DNA of 64,000 bases from Catalinimonas niigatensis (GTDB lineage Bacteria > Bacteroidota > Bacteroidia > Cytophagales > Cyclobacteriaceae). Numbering within the stretch: the first letter of the stretch is position 1; each line of letters opens with the position of its first letter. The stretch lies in NCBI RefSeq assembly GCF_030506285.1, contig NZ_CP119422.1, positions 1,116,001 to 1,180,000 of the forward strand, read 5' to 3'. Below, in pieces: positions 26,548 through 35,688 of the stretch. The translations under genes and the position numbers were made by a program. The notes under the pieces are model-generated. The model ran no database searches. It saw nothing but the letters and a program-made list of their open reading frames with translations, and was not told the DNA's origin.

Positions 26548-29500
26548 GTGTCAAAACCAGCTTTGAACATGCAAAACCCTAGCGTAACTCCGGCAGACAT
26601 CTCCATAGAAAACGGCGCTTATGAAGTGTTGCAAAATCGCCTTAACCAAAGCAAAAGCCATCTCAGGGAAAAACTGGGCCAACTTAATGAAGCGCGCAAA
26701 CAAGTCTTTGGCTCTCTGGAAACTACCCTGCTAACTACTGAGCGTATCCATACTGCCAATAATTGTGTACCGCATGACATGGTAGCTTTTGGTGATTGCT
26801 TCATGTTTGGGTATAATGTCCATTTAGGATTAAAAACCAATGTGGAGCTTTCCGATGTGTTCAGCATCTATACCTATCATAACCACAGTTTTCAGGAGCA
26901 GGACTATGCGTTGATCAACCATCCGGGTTTTGTGGATGATTTTCAAAAACTGTACAAGTATTATAAAGATACCATCTTCATCCGCTTTGTACAATCTGGT
27001 CCTTATCTCTATATGGTATTCCGTATCAGCAAGGGACTGGACGACATCAAAGCCTTCAAATGGCAGATACAAGGTAAAAGTCTGGTGTATCTGGATAATC
27101 GTAGCGAACTGGAAATCCAGCAGCCGGAACAGCATGATTTTCGCTGGCAGCGGGTGTCACGCGATGCCCACCGCAAGGGTAAATTTCCGCACATTTCCAT
27201 TGAAGATAAAGTTTTTGTGGAAACCCTTCAGGGCGACTTGACCATCAAAGTGGAAGACAATACCGACAGCGGGCAGGGCATTTACCAGGAACCGGTAGAT
27301 GATGCGGATCAGACGCTGGACGATGTGGAAATCTTTTATGCCCTGCTAGAAAACCTGGTGTTGCTCAGGATACGACCCTACCAGGAAAAACAGTTCCGAT
27401 ACTTCGTTTTCAACACCAAGTTACAGGAAGTCAGGAGGATAGATGCCTTGGAAGATGCCTGTCTGCTGCTACCGGATGGACAGGGCATTCTCTTCCCCAA
27501 TGGGTATTACCTGCAAACCGGTACTTTCAAAACTTTCGGAAATGATCTGAGCGACCTGCGTTTTGAAAAGAAAATCCAGTCTCCCAATGGGGAAGATTTC
27601 CTGTACGTCTTCTACAACCGTGTGCAGGGAATTTACCAACTCTTGTTTTACAACCTGATTACGCAACAAACCGGTACTCCTATCATCTGTCATGGCTATA
27701 CGATTTTTGACAATGGTGAACTTTGTTATTTCAACGGCGATCCAGAGCCTAAAAGGCATCATGCCATCCGTATCTGGCAAACGCCCTTTGTGGCACCAGA
27801 CTTTACTATCACCCAAAAGAACGATTCATATCTCTACAAAGTAGGCAACAAAGACATCGTCCGGCTGATGGCGGAAAGCCAGTTGCTCATCAACCTGATT
27901 GACAAGGGAGAAAGTTATGAAGACCTCTACGTTGATCTGAAAAAACAGGCTTCTACCCTGCTGGAAGCCTATTACTGGCTGGATAAGCCCGATTCATTCC
28001 ATGTCAGTGAGCCTATTAGTCAGATCAGGGATACTGCTGCGGCGGCCATTGAAGAGTACGAAAAAGTCATCAGCATCCGCAAGCAGACGAATGAGCAGCT
28101 TACTAAAACCACACAGGCTACCGATCAGTTGCTCAAAAAAGTGCGTCATGCCCGTTATGAGCATATTCATGACTTCGTCACATACCTTACAGAGCTGAGA
28201 AAAGTGCGGGGCGAAATAGTGTCCCTGTCTGATTTACGCTATGTAGATCAACCGCAGGTGAAGGAATACGAAAACAGACTGCAGGAAACAACAGAACGGC
28301 TGGCTCATGATTGTATCCGTTTTCTGTCCAAAGAAAATGCTTTGCAACCCTATCGGCAGAAGATGGAGGCAATCAATCAGTCCATTGACAAGCTCCAAAA
28401 AGTAGTAGATGCCGATAAAATTGAGCAGGAAATTCAGCAAAGTTCTGCCGACCTGGAAATGCTGGTAGAGATCGTCAGCAACCTAAAAATTGAAGATGTT
28501 ACCCTCACTACCCAGATCATTGACCGCATATCGGTACTTTTTTCAGAGTTCAACAAAATCAAAGCCTATCAGAAGCGGAAGAGAAAAGAACTGCTGAGCG
28601 TAGAGGGCAAGGCAGAGTTTGAAGCACAGAAAAAGCTGATCAGCCAGGCCATGCTCAACTACCTTGACGTAGCCGACACTCCTGCCCGCTGTGATGAGTA
28701 CCTGAACAAACTGATGGTGCAACTGGAAGAACTGGAGGGAAAATTTGCCGAGTTTGACGAATTCATCACCCAGATCAATGACCTGCGGGAAGAGCTTTAC
28801 AATGCTTTTGAAGCCCGCAAGATACAGCTCACCGAAGCCCGGCATAAGCGGGCCAACACCCTGGCCCAGTCCGCAGAACGTATCCTGAAAGCCATCAGCA
28901 ACCGGGTGCAGAACATCACTTCTATCAGTGAGTTGAACGGCTACTTTGCCTCCGACCTGATGGTGGATAAGGTAAACAGTGTGATTGAAGAACTCAAGGC
29001 GCTAGAAGATACCACCAAGGCCGAAGACATCCTGAGCAAGCTCAAAAGCCTGAAGGAAGATACCATCCGGCAGATCCGCGACCGCTCGGAGATTTATGCC
29101 GAGGGCGGCAATACCATTCGCTTTGGCAACCATACCTTTCTGGTGACCACTTCCAGCCTGGCACTCACTACCGTGACCAAGGAGGATAAAATGTATTACC
29201 ACCTCACCGGCACCAATTTCTACGAGGCCGTCAGCGATGAACGCATGCTGGCTTACCGGCAGTACTGGGAGCAGTCGCTGCTTTCTGAGAATGAGCAGGT
29301 GTACCGGGCGGAGTATTTGGCGTATCTTGTTTTCAAAGCGGCTCAGGAAAGAAACTTAGCTCCTATCCATGAGTTGGCGGCACTCACTGAAGATGCTTTG
29401 CAAGCCCGTATACAGCAATTCATGATGTCGCGCTATGAGGAAGGTTATATCAAAGGCATACATGATCATGATGCTACCCTGATCCTGAAAAGTCTGCTCA

Positions 29501-31458
29501 ACATCCATCAGCAGGCAGGCTTACTGCGCTACGCCTCTCCTGCCCGAACCTGTGCGGCTTTATGTTGGAACCACTACCTGAAACCTGAGCAGAAAACGTT
29601 CATCAACCATCAATTAAAAGGTGCCGGAGCCATACTGAAGGTGTTTCCCCAAAGCTCCGCTTTTGCAGAGCTGATCACTTTGCTCAGGGATGAAATCAGG
29701 CAGTTTATCCAGGAAAGTCGTTTGTTTGATATTTCCTTAGCCTGGGAAGCGGCTCATTACTTGTTTGAAGAACTGGCCGGTGACGATGATTTTGTTTTCG
29801 CACAGGAAGCTGTTGCACAAAAAGAAGCTTTCCTCAAACAGCTGGAACGTAGCAAAGGCAAAGAAGCTTTTCATCAATCCATAGAAAGCCTGAAGGCGCA
29901 TCCCTTCACGCAATATGAGCTGATCAGAAAGTGGTTGCTGTCGTGGCAGCAGGAGGCTCAGCAGCCTGAAGTCTATACGGAAGAAGCCGCTTACCTTTTG
30001 TTTGCCGGAGAAGAACAGGCGTACCAAACCAAAACGGCTAGCTTGAACGCAGAAATTCCTAGCCTGCAGGGCAGTCACTCGCTGATTGAGCAGGGAGTTT
30101 ACCCACTGCACTACATCCGGTTTATGCAAAAATTGGAAAGCTTTGCCTCCGAAGACGTTCCGGCATTTACCCATTTTCAGGCCCTCAAAAAATCAATCAC
30201 GCATCAATTTGAAGAAAGCCTGAAACTGGAAACATTCAAACCCAAAGTGATGAGTTCATTTGTGCGCAACCGGCTCATTGACAAAGTATACTTTCCGTTG
30301 ATCGGTGCCAACCTGGCCAAGCAGATTGGCGCTGCCGGAGACAATAAACGCACCGATCGCATGGGCATGCTGCTGCTGATCTCTCCTCCCGGCTACGGCA
30401 AAACCACCCTGATGGAATATATTGCCAACCGTCTGGGCATCATTTTCATGAAAATCAACGGCCCGGCCATCGGACATGCCGTCACCTCAGTTGATCCTGA
30501 AACAGCTCCTAATGCGGCAGCGCGGGAAGAGTTGCACAAGCTCAACCTGGCTTTTGAAATGGGCGACAATGTAATGATTTACCTGGATGACATACAGCAC
30601 TGTCACCCTGAGTTTTTGCAGAAGTTTATCTCTTTGTGCGATGCCCAGCGAAAAATAGAAGGGGTATACAAAGGCAAAAGCAAAACTTACGATTTCCGCG
30701 GTAAGAAAATCTGTGTGGTGATGGCCGGAAACCCCTACACCGAAAGTGGCGATAAATTCCAGATTCCGGACATGCTTTCCAATCGGGCCGATATTTACAA
30801 TTTGGGCGATATTATTGGTGATACTGCCGAAGACTTCAAGCTCAGTTACATAGAAAACTGCCTTACTGCCAATCCGGCACTCCATAAGCTGTCTGGCAAA
30901 AGTCAGAAAGATGTGTATGCTTTGGTAAAAATTGCTGAAACCGGCAGCCGGGAAGGGATTAGCTTTGAAGCTAGTCATGCCGCAGAAGAAGTGAATGAAT
31001 ACGTGGCGGTGCTCAAAAAACTACTCCTGATAAGAGATACGGTGCTGAGGGTCAATACAGAATACATCCATTCTGCTGCCCAGGCAGAAGCTTACCGCAC
31101 CGAGCCGTCCTTCAAACTACAGGGTTCTTACCGCGATATGAATAAAATGGCTGAGAAGGTGCAACCGGTGATGAATGAAGCCGAATTGCAAAGCCTGATC
31201 ATGTCACATTACGAAAGTGAGGCGCAAACACTCACTACCGGAGCCGAAGCCAACCTGCTCAAATTCAAGGAAATGACCAAGCGCATATCAGGAGCAGAAA
31301 CGCAGCGCTGGCAGGAGATCAAAACGATCTTTCTGAAAAATCAGCAGACCCTGGGTTATGGAAGCAATGGTGTAGGTCATGCCGTAGCCAAAATGGAAGA
31401 CATCTCCCAAAGCCTGAAGGCCATCGCCGAGTATTTGAATAAGAATAGTGAACATTAA
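26548..31458 (+). CDS. Large DUF3686-type AAA ATPase
   Basis: 1636 aa. The N-terminal 450 or so residues contain the DUF3686-like region (TTERIHTANNCVPHDMVAFG). Long coiled-coil stretches follow at about 510-830. The C-terminus has an AAA domain: Walker A SPPGYGKTTL near 1278, and Walker B MIYLDDIQHC near 1344 with a downstream Arg-rich segment. The family is labelled DNA repair ATPase in databases, without solid evidence for DNA work. Here its operon partners are membrane-stress proteins, which suggests it remodels flotillin or PspA assemblies. The start could be GTG 26548 or ATG 26569. It is separated from the flotillin gene by a hairpin but runs in the same direction. Confidence 0.88.
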   Translation: MSKPALNMQNPSVTPADISIENGAYEVLQNRLNQSKSHLREKLGQLNEARKQVFGSLETTLLTTERIHTANNCVPHDMVAFGDCFMFGYNVHLGLKTNVELSDVFSIYTYHNHSFQEQDYALINHPGFVDDFQKLYKYYKDTIFIRFVQSGPYLYMVFRISKGLDDIKAFKWQIQGKSLVYLDNRSELEIQQPEQHDFRWQRVSRDAHRKGKFPHISIEDKVFVETLQGDLTIKVEDNTDSGQGIYQEPVDDADQTLDDVEIFYALLENLVLLRIRPYQEKQFRYFVFNTKLQEVRRIDALEDACLLLPDGQGILFPNGYYLQTGTFKTFGNDLSDLRFEKKIQSPNGEDFLYVFYNRVQGIYQLLFYNLITQQTGTPIICHGYTIFDNGELCYFNGDPEPKRHHAIRIWQTPFVAPDFTITQKNDSYLYKVGNKDIVRLMAESQLLINLIDKGESYEDLYVDLKKQASTLLEAYYWLDKPDSFHVSEPISQIRDTAAAAIEEYEKVISIRKQTNEQLTKTTQATDQLLKKVRHARYEHIHDFVTYLTELRKVRGEIVSLSDLRYVDQPQVKEYENRLQETTERLAHDCIRFLSKENALQPYRQKMEAINQSIDKLQKVVDADKIEQEIQQSSADLEMLVEIVSNLKIEDVTLTTQIIDRISVLFSEFNKIKAYQKRKRKELLSVEGKAEFEAQKKLISQAMLNYLDVADTPARCDEYLNKLMVQLEELEGKFAEFDEFITQINDLREELYNAFEARKIQLTEARHKRANTLAQSAERILKAISNRVQNITSISELNGYFASDLMVDKVNSVIEELKALEDTTKAEDILSKLKSLKEDTIRQIRDRSEIYAEGGNTIRFGNHTFLVTTSSLALTTVTKEDKMYYHLTGTNFYEAVSDERMLAYRQYWEQSLLSENEQVYRAEYLAYLVFKAAQERNLAPIHELAALTEDALQARIQQFMMSRYEEGYIKGIHDHDATLILKSLLNIHQQAGLLRYASPARTCAALCWNHYLKPEQKTFINHQLKGAGAILKVFPQSSAFAELITLLRDEIRQFIQESRLFDISLAWEAAHYLFEELAGDDDFVFAQEAVAQKEAFLKQLERSKGKEAFHQSIESLKAHPFTQYELIRKWLLSWQQEAQQPEVYTEEAAYLLFAGEEQAYQTKTASLNAEIPSLQGSHSLIEQGVYPLHYIRFMQKLESFASEDVPAFTHFQALKKSITHQFEESLKLETFKPKVMSSFVRNRLIDKVYFPLIGANLAKQIGAAGDNKRTDRMGMLLLISPPGYGKTTLMEYIANRLGIIFMKINGPAIGHAVTSVDPETAPNAAAREELHKLNLAFEMGDNVMIYLDDIQHCHPEFLQKFISLCDAQRKIEGVYKGKSKTYDFRGKKICVVMAGNPYTESGDKFQIPDMLSNRADIYNLGDIIGDTAEDFKLSYIENCLTANPALHKLSGKSQKDVYALVKIAETGSREGISFEASHAAEEVNEYVAVLKKLLLIRDTVLRVNTEYIHSAAQAEAYRTEPSFKLQGSYRDMNKMAEKVQPVMNEAELQSLIMSHYESEAQTLTTGAEANLLKFKEMTKRISGAETQRWQEIKTIFLKNQQTLGYGSNGVGHAVAKMEDISQSLKAIAEYLNKNSEH

Positions 31459-31492
31459 CTGGCTGTAAATAGTCCAGCGACTTATGGGGATG

Positions 31493-31520
31493 GTAAGAAC
31501 ATGATTGATCATGTTCTTAC
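31493..31520. repeat. Perfect 13-bp inverted repeat downstream of AAA ATPase gene
   Basis: GTAAGAACATGAT (31493-31505) is followed by its exact complement ATCATGTTCTTAC (31508-31520), leaving a 2-nt spacer. It starts 35 nt after the ATPase stop. There is no T-run afterwards, so it is either a terminator without a T-tract, an mRNA-stabilising stem, or a protein-binding palindrome. Confidence 0.6.
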
Positions 31521-31704
31521 TATGGGCAAATAAAGAATTTAGATACTGTGCACGATGTAAAAGTCACACCTATAGTGACAGGCATCCTAGAAGGAAAAGA
31601 TGAGGTGTTAGATAACGCTGAAGAATTTACAAAAAATAAGCTTTTTACATCTGCTTTACACATTTTTTTACTTGATTGGTTATGGTTATTTATCCTAAAC
31701 GATT

Positions 31705-32415
31705 ATGCAAGTAAATTCTACGGTACAGCAGATGCATCACACTTTTTTTAGCCAATGGCCCCGCTACTTTGCACTTACGTCCCTACTTTTCGTGAGCATT
31801 TACCTCTACTTTGACTCCCCCTTAATCTTCTCGGCACTATGGGGCATCTTTTTCTTCTATTTTCTCTACCAGGGACGATTATTCTGGAAACCCCTGGGAG
31901 TGCTGGGTGGCATTGCCAATAATATCACTGCTGTCAGGGTATTGGGAATGCTTTTGCTGCTTACCTTTCAGCCCTATTTTCACTATTATGCTTTTTTTGT
32001 ACTGGGTATCCTGATTTTGATTGCCGACGGGCTGGATGGATATTATGCCCGTAAATACCATACGGTTTCTGAATTCGGAGACTTTTTTGACAAAGAAACG
32101 GATGCTTTTTTTGTACTGGCATTTTGTGTCATCCTGATTGAGCAGGGGCTGATCGGGAAATGGGTGCTCCTTCCCGGACTGATGCGCTATGCCTTTGTGC
32201 TTATTCTCTATCTCTTCAATATTGAGCACATCTCCCTGGGCAAATCATTCCGCCGCCAGTTTTTAGGCATGTGGTTTATGGGTACCATCATGGCCTGCTT
32301 TGTACTTCCCACACCTATTTATACGGCAGGGATGATCTTCGCTACCACCATGCTGGCTTATTCTTTTATGAAAGATATCTTTCTTATGATCCGACAACGT
32401 AGCCATCAGGGATAG
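31705..32415 (+). CDS. CDP-alcohol phosphotransferase family protein
   Basis: 236 aa with about five or six membrane helices. The family motif D-G-x2-D-G-x2-A-R-x8-G-x3-D-x3-D is complete: ADGLDGYYARKYH followed by SEFGDFFDKETDAFF (about residues 110-140). These enzymes join a CDP-activated alcohol to a second alcohol with loss of CMP. The substrate cannot be read from the motif. The gene converges on the minus-strand operon below, overlapping the methyltransferase gene by 10 nt at the 3' ends, so it probably belongs with that biosynthetic cluster rather than with phospholipid housekeeping. A housekeeping PgsA or PssA would normally lie elsewhere. Confidence 0.85.
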   Translation: MQVNSTVQQMHHTFFSQWPRYFALTSLLFVSIYLYFDSPLIFSALWGIFFFYFLYQGRLFWKPLGVLGGIANNITAVRVLGMLLLLTFQPYFHYYAFFVLGILILIADGLDGYYARKYHTVSEFGDFFDKETDAFFVLAFCVILIEQGLIGKWVLLPGLMRYAFVLILYLFNIEHISLGKSFRRQFLGMWFMGTIMACFVLPTPIYTAGMIFATTMLAYSFMKDIFLMIRQRSHQG

Positions 32416-33281
32416 GCAAAAATATCGCTGTGGTCTACAATAATCTCTAACTGGTGATCCCGACACATCTGTTTTTTCTTCTCCAGCCAGACCTCTAAAT
32501 CCTCTATTTCACTGGCACTCAGACTCAAATCACGCACGGCATGTTCAAAAAAATGCAGCAGGTAATGCTGCATGGTAGAGTCATATCGCTTCAAATGCCA
32601 CTGGCTTCCCTCCTGCTCTACCATCATCTGATGTTCAGCCAGAAGATCCAGCATCTCCTCAGTACAGTTTGGGCCCATTGCAGCGCCAAATGCCTGTGGA
32701 CGGGTCATGTGGGTATGGAAATAACGTATAAAACGGCCATCTTCTTCTGAAAAGGGAAGAAATGAGGTCTCATAATAATTGAGGGTAGCCATCAGACAAA
32801 CGTTGTAAGCCGATAGTTTACAGGCAAAAGTATCAAACTGATCGTAACTAAGCAGATCAAACAAAGCATTGGCAGTAATGACATCTATTTTTTTTAGGTC
32901 AGTATGCTGTTCTATCTCTTCCAAACCTCCGTGGGCAAAACGAATATGGGCTTTTTTATCGCCCGAGTGAATACTTAACAAACCATTATTTTCTTCTAAC
33001 CGATAATTGTGTTTTTGCGCAAAACCCATCAGTTTTTCCTGGCAGGACTTAAGCACATTATGCTCACAATCCAACAGCGTCCATTCCTGATGATTAGGGA
33101 GTTTGTCAAAATAATATTGAAAGTTTGAGCCTGTACCCGCTCCGGCATCTACAATCGCCAATGAATTTGCTTCATTAAAATACGCAAGAAACTTCTTTTC
33201 AATATTGGCATTGCGTGCCTCCGCATCGCAGGCATAGCGGTGGTCTAACCAAAGTACGGGGTCATTATAATTGATATGCAT
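32406..33281 (-). CDS. Class I SAM-dependent methyltransferase
   Basis: 291 aa. Motif I is seen as AIVDAGAGTGSNFQYYF (about 45-60) and motif II as WTLLDCEHNVLKSC, with the SAM-contacting acidic residue (ITANALFDLLSYDQF) further on. Methylated substrates are not predictable. It is the last gene of the minus-strand operon, 8 nt downstream of the glycosyltransferase, with tail-to-tail overlap to the CDP-alcohol transferase gene. Its C-terminal half is helical and resembles a small-molecule methyltransferase rather than an rRNA or protein one. It is the candidate for O- or N-methylation in the GTP-derived pathway described in the findings. Confidence 0.8.
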   Translation of the reverse strand: MHINYNDPVLWLDHRYACDAEARNANIEKKFLAYFNEANSLAIVDAGAGTGSNFQYYFDKLPNHQEWTLLDCEHNVLKSCQEKLMGFAQKHNYRLEENNGLLSIHSGDKKAHIRFAHGGLEEIEQHTDLKKIDVITANALFDLLSYDQFDTFACKLSAYNVCLMATLNYYETSFLPFSEEDGRFIRYFHTHMTRPQAFGAAMGPNCTEEMLDLLAEHQMMVEQEGSQWHLKRYDSTMQHYLLHFFEHAVRDLSLSASEIEDLEVWLEKKKQMCRDHQLEIIVDHSDIFAYP

Positions 33282-33289
33282 AGCTTAGA

Positions 33290-34324
33290 TCATAAAAAAT
33301 CCCTAAAAAAATTCAAAAAAAGAGCAGCAGCCTGCTTCCAGGTATATGCTTCATATATTTTTGTATCAGCCTTTGCTGATTGCCATAATTCTAAAATTTC
33401 TAAATTATTCCGGCTTAATTTTATGAAATTTTCTGCTAATTCGGAAATTTGAAGATATAGCATTCCTACTCCATCCTCTAAATGTTTTGCAGCATGCCCC
33501 CCTTCATACAACAACAGAGGTAAGCCTTGTACTTTGGCTTCCTGTATCGCCATGCCAAAAGTTTCCATGTGTGCAGTGGAAAGAAAGAGATGATGCTGAG
33601 CATACTGTTTTAGCGTAGCAGTATGCTCCAAGCCTCCCAAAAAATGCACTTTGTTTTTTAAATCAGAAGTTTCCACAAGTTGCACACAGGCATCAAAATA
33701 GTCAGGTTCCATGTCAGTGCGTCCAATGATGTTGAGTACAAAAGCATCCTCTTTTTCTGATTGACTGGATAAAGCTTCCAGAAAAGGCAGGATGCCTTTG
33801 CGCTCTACCACATTGGCTACCATCAAACCTTTGACAGGAAGATCAGGAGGCAAAGAGGAAACAGAGGAAGCAAGCGTACTGGCCGGTTCTACCACCATCA
33901 TGGGAGCCGAAATTCCTTTTTGCAATAAATAAGTTTTTGAGTACGCACTGCTCAGCAGAAAAGCCTGAAAGAAATCTAACACCTCTTTTTCATGCTCCTC
34001 AAAAAAAAGAGTAGCATCCACTCCGGCAGGAGGATGAAGGCTTTGGAGATGATGCATGATAAAAAATGAATACGTCTTGGCTGGCCGAACACCAATCAAA
34101 GGCTTCATTTCTTCTACAAAAAGACTGTCTACGCCATAAATCCCTTCCTGATCGTGCAGTACAGCCTCACGATAAGCTGCAAAATCAATAATCTTTACCG
34201 ATTGTCCCAGACTTATCAGCGCCTCTATCAATTGTTCATTATAGATATTTCCGCCGGAAGGTAAATGCCGGTCATCCGGTAATACAAAATGAATTGTTTG
34301 TGATAAAGGCTGAGACGCATCCAT
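33290..34324 (-). CDS. Glycosyltransferase (GT4 type)
   Basis: 344 aa, a GT-B fold retaining transferase. The N-terminal Rossmann start (HFVLPDDRHLPSGGNIYNEQ) contains the GG-x-N acceptor loop. The C-terminal domain has the donor-binding signature ETFGMAIQEAKVQGLPLLLYE with the two Glu residues of GT4 enzymes. It transfers a sugar from a nucleotide-sugar donor to an acceptor that I cannot name. It lies within the operon between PTPS-like (10 nt) and methyltransferase (8 nt) genes, which indicates that the sugar acceptor is an intermediate of the same pathway. No other sugar biosynthesis genes are in the operon. Confidence 0.82.
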   Translation of the reverse strand: MDASQPLSQTIHFVLPDDRHLPSGGNIYNEQLIEALISLGQSVKIIDFAAYREAVLHDQEGIYGVDSLFVEEMKPLIGVRPAKTYSFFIMHHLQSLHPPAGVDATLFFEEHEKEVLDFFQAFLLSSAYSKTYLLQKGISAPMMVVEPASTLASSVSSLPPDLPVKGLMVANVVERKGILPFLEALSSQSEKEDAFVLNIIGRTDMEPDYFDACVQLVETSDLKNKVHFLGGLEHTATLKQYAQHHLFLSTAHMETFGMAIQEAKVQGLPLLLYEGGHAAKHLEDGVGMLYLQISELAENFIKLSRNNLEILELWQSAKADTKIYEAYTWKQAAALFLNFFRDFL

Positions 34325-34334
34325 CGTACGAATT

Positions 34335-34715
34335 TTAAGCTATTTCTCCTTCATAGGATGCCCAGGCAACATGAGATTCGCCCAAAGTAATTTTCAGGCT
34401 TCCTTTAAAAGTACTTTTTATCTCCTGACTGATCACTTCATGGACATATTTTGCCAGAAACTCAGTAGTCGTTAGCTTGCCACGAAACACTTCTATCTCA
34501 TCCAGGTTCTGATATTTCAAAGGCTCCAGCGCCTTTTGCAATTTCTTGGTGGCAATATCAATGTCTATGACAATATTGTTCTCATCCAGTTCTGCTGATT
34601 TAAATTCTGCATCCACTACATAGGTGGCACCATGCAGCTTTTGTGCTGGTCCAAAGGCCTTGCTTTGCAGAGAGTGAGCAATCATCATATGATCGCGTAT
34701 GGTAACAGTGTACAT
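34335..34715 (-). CDS. Divergent 6-pyruvoyl-tetrahydropterin synthase-like protein
   Basis: 126 aa from the ATG at 34715. The frame runs 10 codons further upstream into the dehydrogenase gene, which is unlikely. The PTPS/QueD fold is recognisable: YTVTIRDHMMIAHSLQS, the FGPAQKLHGATYVV segment where QueD has CxxxHGH, then NLDEIEVFRGKLTTTEFLA, which retains the TE motif. The catalytic Cys and one zinc His are replaced (FGPAQ, HGA), so normal dihydroneopterin triphosphate chemistry is unlikely. It probably acts on a GTP-cyclohydrolase-derived intermediate or binds one. It sits 16 nt after the dehydrogenase gene and 10 nt before the glycosyltransferase gene. Confidence 0.75.
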   Translation of the reverse strand: MYTVTIRDHMMIAHSLQSKAFGPAQKLHGATYVVDAEFKSAELDENNIVIDIDIATKKLQKALEPLKYQNLDEIEVFRGKLTTTEFLAKYVHEVISQEIKSTFKGSLKITLGESHVAWASYEGEIA

Positions 34716-34731
34716 GTTTGGTTTTTTTAGA

Positions 34732-35688
34732 TTAAGTATAATCAATGACCCAGCTCAATGCGCTGAGTTTCCCTGCTCTTATCTGGTCAAACAAAGCAGG
34801 TACTTCTTGAAAAGTGATTCTGCTCCCAATATGTTGATCAAAAACTGGGTTTTTCAAAAGTTCCATCACGGTAGTTTTCCGCCGCTGATAGTCCCAGCGT
34901 ACTTTCTTCTTCCCGGGGATCTGAGAGACTTGTGAGCTGATGATCTGCTTTCGCTGGTGATGAAAACTGTTGCCTAAATGAATATGTACCGCCTGTTCTC
35001 CGTACCAGCTCAGTTCTATTATTTTTCCCTCCATACCCACATGGTCAATGCAGGTTTGAAGCCCCTGGCTGCTCCCACTGCAATGAAAGGCGATATCATA
35101 TTCATGAAAGCCATCCACCAGATGAAAACCCATCTTTTCAGCGATGTTACAACGATCCGGATTCGTTTCATGGATTGACAAATCCACTCCAGGGATAGAC
35201 TGTAGCAATCGGGCGGTCAGTGAGCCAATGATGCCAAAGCCTACCAGCAGCACCCGGTCTCCTATACTTACCTCCGAATCCCAGACTGCATTCAGGGCCG
35301 TCTCCATATTACTGGCCAGCGTAGCCCGCGGAGCAGGGATATCAGCAGGAATAACTTTCAGGTCAGCAGCTTTTACCTTACAAATATCCTGATGGGGATG
35401 GAGCAGATGTACCAACTGGCCTTGTAAAGCTGCCGGTCCTTCGGTTACTTTTCCTACCAGCGAATAGCCGTACTTAATCGGAAAAGAAAAGGCTCCTTCC
35501 ATATAGGGTACACTCATCTGCTTATTCATAGAAACCGGCACTTGTCCGTTGGCCACCAGGCGCTCCGTACCCGTACTGATCAGACTGTACAAGGCTTTCA
35601 CTTCACACTCGCCATCAGTACTATCCAGAGCATCCTGGATGATGGTTTTGTGAGAGGAAATGTGCCAGAGGGCCTGTGCATTATGCAT
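34732..35688 (-). CDS. MDR-superfamily dehydrogenase, zinc-less type
   Basis: 318 aa. The Rossmann motif is RVLLVGFGIIGSLTARLL (near residue 150). The N-terminal segment EVKALYSLISTGTERLVANG resembles the BchC-type branch of medium-chain dehydrogenases, which have Ser-Thr-Gly-Thr-Glu rather than the catalytic zinc Cys. The structural zinc Cys cluster is also absent. It should oxidise or reduce an alcohol on an intermediate with NAD(P). It overlaps the RibD-type reductase gene by 8 nt upstream and is followed by the PTPS-like gene, which ties it to the cluster. The substrate is not readable from sequence. Confidence 0.78.
   Translation of the reverse strand: MHNAQALWHISSHKTIIQDALDSTDGECEVKALYSLISTGTERLVANGQVPVSMNKQMSVPYMEGAFSFPIKYGYSLVGKVTEGPAALQGQLVHLLHPHQDICKVKAADLKVIPADIPAPRATLASNMETALNAVWDSEVSIGDRVLLVGFGIIGSLTARLLQSIPGVDLSIHETNPDRCNIAEKMGFHLVDGFHEYDIAFHCSGSSQGLQTCIDHVGMEGKIIELSWYGEQAVHIHLGNSFHHQRKQIISSQVSQIPGKKKVRWDYQRRKTTVMELLKNPVFDQHIGSRITFQEVPALFDQIRAGKLSALSWVIDYT

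Noticed and set aside
31548-31751. 67-codon plus-strand frame before the CDP-alcohol transferase gene
   Set aside because: It starts with GTG, overlaps the true gene start, and has no recognisable domain or composition typical of a real protein.
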